From Ignavibacteriales bacterium (GTDB lineage Bacteria; Bacteroidota; Ignavibacteria; UBA10030): 9,137 bases of DNA. Shown one piece after another: positions 6,552-9,137 of this stretch (within the stretch, counting starts at the first letter, position 1; each line of letters begins with the position of its first letter). The stretch spans positions 1 through 9,137 of the forward strand of contig JACRFF010000251.1 of assembly GCA_016218005.1 (NCBI GenBank), read 5' to 3'. Below the pieces are notes generated by a model. It made no database searches. It was given only the letters and a program-made list of their open reading frames with translations, and was not told the DNA's origin. A program made the position numbers and the translations under genes.

Positions 6552-7310
6552 TTACGCCGACACTGGGCTGGAAGATTTCAACCAATCGTATCCCTTGGCT
6601 TCGAGTTCGAGGGCCAAATCTTTTCCACCGGACTTCACGATCTGTCCATCCACCAGTACGTGCACAACATCCGGAACGATGTAGTTCAACAACCGTTGGT
6701 AGTGAGTCACCACGATGGTCGCATTCTCTTTTCTCTTGAGTTTGTTGATGCCGTCAGCAACAACCCGAAGCGCGTCAATGTCGAGTCCGGAATCGGTTTC
6801 ATCCAAAATGCTCAGGCGCGGGTCAAGCACGGCCATATGAAAAATTTCGTTGCGCTTCTTTTCTCCTCCGGAAAACCCCTCATTTACCGGCCTGTTGAGA
6901 AGGCTCTCGTCCATTTCCACAAGCTTCATTTTTTGTTTGACTAATTTCAAGAAGTCAACGGCGTCAAGCTCATCCAAGCCCTTGTGCTTTCGAATTGCAT
7001 TCAGTGCTGACTTGAGGAAATAGGTGTTGCTCACTCCCGGAATCTCCACCGGATACTGGAACGCAAGAAACAAACCTTCGCGCGCCCGTTCTTCCGGTTC
7101 CATCTCGAACAAATTTTTACCGTCGAAGAGTACTTGACCGCTCGTTACTTCGTACGAATTCCGCCCCGCTAACACTTGGGCGAGCGTGCTTTTGCCGGAA
7201 CCATTTGGACCCATGATCGCGTGCACCTCGCCTGCATTGACGGACAGATTGATGCCATTCAATATTTCGTTGGTGTTGACACTTGCGTGCAGATCTCGAA
7301 TTTCAAGCAT
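6552..7310 (-). CDS. sufC: SufC, ABC-type ATPase of the SUF scaffold
   Basis: SufC is a soluble ABC ATPase. ATP-driven dimerisation of the two copies opens the SufB-SufD interface for cluster building. The 252 residues are the usual length. Walker A is GPNGSGKST at 34-42, the Q-loop lies at [10 protein letters not shown] (84-93), the ABC signature is [11 protein letters not shown] at 146-156, and Walker B is [12 protein letters not shown] at 166-177 with Glu171. The switch His203 is in VVTHYQRLL. The FQYP..IPGV and KKRNEI wording is specific to SufC among ABC proteins. The ATG at 7310 follows sufB by 34 bases; GGAG stands about 13 bases upstream, a rather long spacing. No membrane partner is encoded nearby, as expected for SufC. 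Confidence 0.97.
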   Translation of the reverse strand: MLEIRDLHASVNTNEILNGINLSVNAGEVHAIMGPNGSGKSTLAQVLAGRNSYEVTSGQVLFDGKNLFEMEPEERAREGLFLAFQYPVEIPGVSNTYFLKSALNAIRKHKGLDELDAVDFLKLVKQKMKLVEMDESLLNRPVNEGFSGGEKKRNEIFHMAVLDPRLSILDETDSGLDIDALRVVADGINKLKRKENATIVVTHYQRLLNYIVPDVVHVLVDGQIVKSGGKDLALELEAKGYDWLKSSSPVSA

Positions 7311-7344
7311 ACTTTATATTTCACTCCAATATCTTGACTATGGT

Positions 7345-8793
7345 TTATCCCACACTGCCTTCGAGGCTCACACCGAGCAGTTTTTGTGCTTCGACCGCGA
7401 ACTCCATAGGAAGCGTACGGAATACTTCTTTGCAAAATCCATTGACAATCATGTTGACTGCATCTTCGGCGGAAAGACCGCGTTGCTTGCAATAGAAAAT
7501 CTGATCCTCACCGATCTTTGAGGTGGATGCCTCGTGCTCTACCGTCGAAGTGGTGTTCTTCACCTCGATATAGGGAAACGTGTGCGCGCCGCATTTATCT
7601 CCAAGCAACAGTGAATCGCACTGGGAAAAATTCCGCGAACCCCGAGCACCCTTCTTGATCTCCACTAAACCGCGATAGGAATTCTGGCCTACGCCCGCTG
7701 AAATCCCCTTGGAGACGATCGTACTGCGCGTGTTCTTGCCGATGTGAATCATCTTCGTGCCTGTATCGGCTTGCTGGTGGTTATTGACGACAGCAACAGA
7801 ATAGAATTCTCCAACGGAATTGTCGCCTTGAAGAAGAACACTCGGGTACTTCCACGTGATCGCCGAACCTGTTTCAACTTGCGTCCTCGAAATCTTTGCA
7901 CTATTTCCGATGCATCGTCCGCGCTTGGTAACAAAATTGTAGATACCTCCTTTGCCTTCTTTGTCTCCCGGATACCAATTCTGAACCGTGGAGTATTTGA
8001 TCTGCGCATTATCACCCGCAGCAATAAGCTCCACCACGGCCGCGTGAAGCTGGTTTCGATCACGCATCGGGGCAGTGCAGCCTTCCAAGTAGCTGACGTA
8101 AGAATTTTCTTCAGCCACAATCAGCGTCCGTTCAAACTGTCCGGTCTCAGCCGCATTGATGCGGAAATAGGTGGATAACTCCATTGGACAGCGAACACCT
8201 TTGGGGATATAGCAGAAGGAACCATCACTGAAGACAGCGGAGTTCAGTGCCGCGTAAAAGTTGTCGGCGTACGGAACCACCGAACCCAGATGCTTACGCA
8301 CAAGGTCGGGATGCTTGTGCACCGCTTCAGAAAACGAACAGAAAATTATTCCAAGTTCTTTTAGCTTCTCCTTGAATGTTGTGGCAACGGAAACGCTGTC
8401 AAACACTGCGTCGACGGCAACGCCGGCAAGCCATTCTTGCTCACGTAAGGAAATGCCGAGCTTTTCATATGTCTTCAACAATTCGGGGTCAACTTCATCG
8501 AGACTTTTGGGTTGAAACTTTTGCTTCGGCGCCGAGTAGTAGCTGATCTCTTGGAAGTTGATTTTCTCGTACCGAACATTTGGCCACGTCGGCTCTTCCA
8601 TTGTCAGCCACTGATGGTACGCTTTCAATCTCCACTCGAGCAACCAATCGGGTTCATCCTTCTTCGTTGAGATCAGACGGATAATCTCTTCAGTAAGGCC
8701 TTTAGGCGCTGTGTCGGACTCTATATCCGTTACAAATCCCCACTTGTACTCTTTTGAGGCAAGTTGCTCTATTGTGTTTTCTTCTGTGCTCAT
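7345..8793 (-). CDS. sufB: SufB, core subunit of the SufBC2D Fe-S scaffold
   Basis: SufB is the central scaffold subunit that accepts sulfur and holds the nascent cluster together with SufD. The 482-residue protein matches the family length and is the most conserved gene here. Visible landmarks are [11 protein letters not shown] with Cys239 (E. coli Cys254), [12 protein letters not shown] with Cys401 (E. coli Cys405, essential), VEHEAST with Glu419-His420-Glu421 (the E. coli Glu432-His433-Glu434 trio), and [14 protein letters not shown] followed by the terminal FAVEAQKLL. The ATG at 8793 is preferred; a TTG four codons upstream (8805) is the only nearby alternative. The ribosome site is weak. 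The gene starts 35 bases after a small unknown gene and leads the core operon in the order B-C-D-S-U, unlike the B. subtilis C-D-S-U-B or the E. coli A-B-C-D-S-E order. Confidence 0.97.
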   Translation of the reverse strand: MSTEENTIEQLASKEYKWGFVTDIESDTAPKGLTEEIIRLISTKKDEPDWLLEWRLKAYHQWLTMEEPTWPNVRYEKINFQEISYYSAPKQKFQPKSLDEVDPELLKTYEKLGISLREQEWLAGVAVDAVFDSVSVATTFKEKLKELGIIFCSFSEAVHKHPDLVRKHLGSVVPYADNFYAALNSAVFSDGSFCYIPKGVRCPMELSTYFRINAAETGQFERTLIVAEENSYVSYLEGCTAPMRDRNQLHAAVVELIAAGDNAQIKYSTVQNWYPGDKEGKGGIYNFVTKRGRCIGNSAKISRTQVETGSAITWKYPSVLLQGDNSVGEFYSVAVVNNHQQADTGTKMIHIGKNTRSTIVSKGISAGVGQNSYRGLVEIKKGARGSRNFSQCDSLLLGDKCGAHTFPYIEVKNTTSTVEHEASTSKIGEDQIFYCKQRGLSAEDAVNMIVNGFCKEVFRTLPMEFAVEAQKLLGVSLEGSVG

Positions 8794-8828
8794 GCTCTCT
8801 ACCAAATCTTGAGTAGTATTGTCCGCAT

Positions 8829-9119
8829 TTAGCTTTGACGTACCGCCTTGAAGGCAGGATAGTCAACCAACCACGTCCGCTCATCAAGCTTCTTCAGAAT
8901 TGCCTTTCGCTCCATAAGTACGATGACATCCTGCGTCACCGCTTCGGCCACGGTGTAACCAACGCTTTTCTTTTTTGAGGCGAGATATTGCATCACTCCA
9001 TAGTGCAGGTCTCTGAAAAACACATTCGACAAGTGGAAAACCTTAAATCGAGACCGGAGGAACTCAAGAAAATCGGTTTGGTTTTCAAACTCTTGAAGAA
9101 TTGGATTCAGTTTTATCAC
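8829..9119 (-). CDS. Small protein of unknown function upstream of sufB
   Basis: I do not recognise this protein. As read from GTG at 9119 it has 96 residues. The frame stays open to the window edge at 9137, so the true start may lie outside. GGGAG 10 bases before the GTG makes that start possible. There is no signal peptide, membrane segment or cysteine cluster. It reads as an amphipathic N-terminal half ([20 protein letters not shown]), then [17 protein letters not shown], then a helix ([20 protein letters not shown]), and a likely beta-hairpin ([11 protein letters not shown]) at the end. A helix-helix-hairpin layout of this kind would suit a winged-helix fold, but this is inference. It does not look like Rrf2/IscR, since it lacks the Cys triplet at least in the visible part. 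Position and 35-base spacing suggest co-transcription with sufB and a role as regulator or accessory factor. Confidence 0.7.
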   Translation of the reverse strand: MIKLNPILQEFENQTDFLEFLRSRFKVFHLSNVFFRDLHYGVMQYLASKKKSVGYTVAEAVTQDVIVLMERKAILKKLDERTWLVDYPAFKAVRQS

Positions 9120-9137
9120 TTTATACGATCTCCCGAA

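Noticed and set aside
1..9137. CRISPR array, tRNA, rRNA, insertion sequence or phage genes
   Set aside because: No spaced repeats, transposase-like frames, terminal repeats or RNA gene structures were seen; nearly all bases belong to housekeeping genes.

Overview
The window is an ordinary, tightly packed bacterial chromosomal segment. Every gene I can support lies on the minus strand, so it reads from the right-hand end to the left. It carries a nearly complete SUF iron-sulfur cluster assembly operon (sufB-sufC-sufD-sufS-sufU-A-type carrier-sufT). A superoxide dismutase gene follows with only 44 bases between, and then a clear rho-independent terminator. Beyond the terminator come a secreted or membrane-anchored M28-family metallopeptidase and the 5' part of folP (dihydropteroate synthase), which runs off the left edge.

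Layout from right to left: 9119-8829, a small protein of unknown function just upstream of sufB. 8793-3945, sufB, sufC, sufD and sufS, the scaffold complex and the cysteine desulfurase. 3948-2686, sufU (sulfur acceptor), an IscA/HesB-type carrier and sufT (DUF59/MIP18 family). 2641-2009, a Fe/Mn superoxide dismutase. 1981-1954, the terminator. 1907-462, the M28 peptidase. 377-1, folP. Gaps inside the SUF block are 36 bases or less, and two junctions (sufD/sufS and sufS/sufU) are 4-base ATGA overlaps. This supports one transcript from the small gene, or from upstream of it, to the terminator.

How the genes work together: SufS takes sulfur from cysteine, SufU accepts it from the SufS persulfide, and SufBC2D builds the cluster using SufC ATPase activity. 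The A-type protein and SufT probably help deliver clusters to target enzymes. Superoxide destroys exposed [4Fe-4S] clusters, so a dismutase at the end of the same transcript makes physiological sense.

The organism is a bacterium with roughly balanced base composition and some good Shine-Dalgarno sequences. The gene content, the SufU plus SufT combination and the style of the M28 protein suggest the Bacteroidota/Chlorobiota/Ignavibacteria neighbourhood, but this is an impression and not a demonstrated placement. I see no mobile element, CRISPR array, tRNA, rRNA or convincing new defence-type system. The points most worth a second look are the unknown gene in front of sufB, the SUF-sod linkage, the His-type active site of the dismutase, and the altered Glu-Glu motif of the peptidase.
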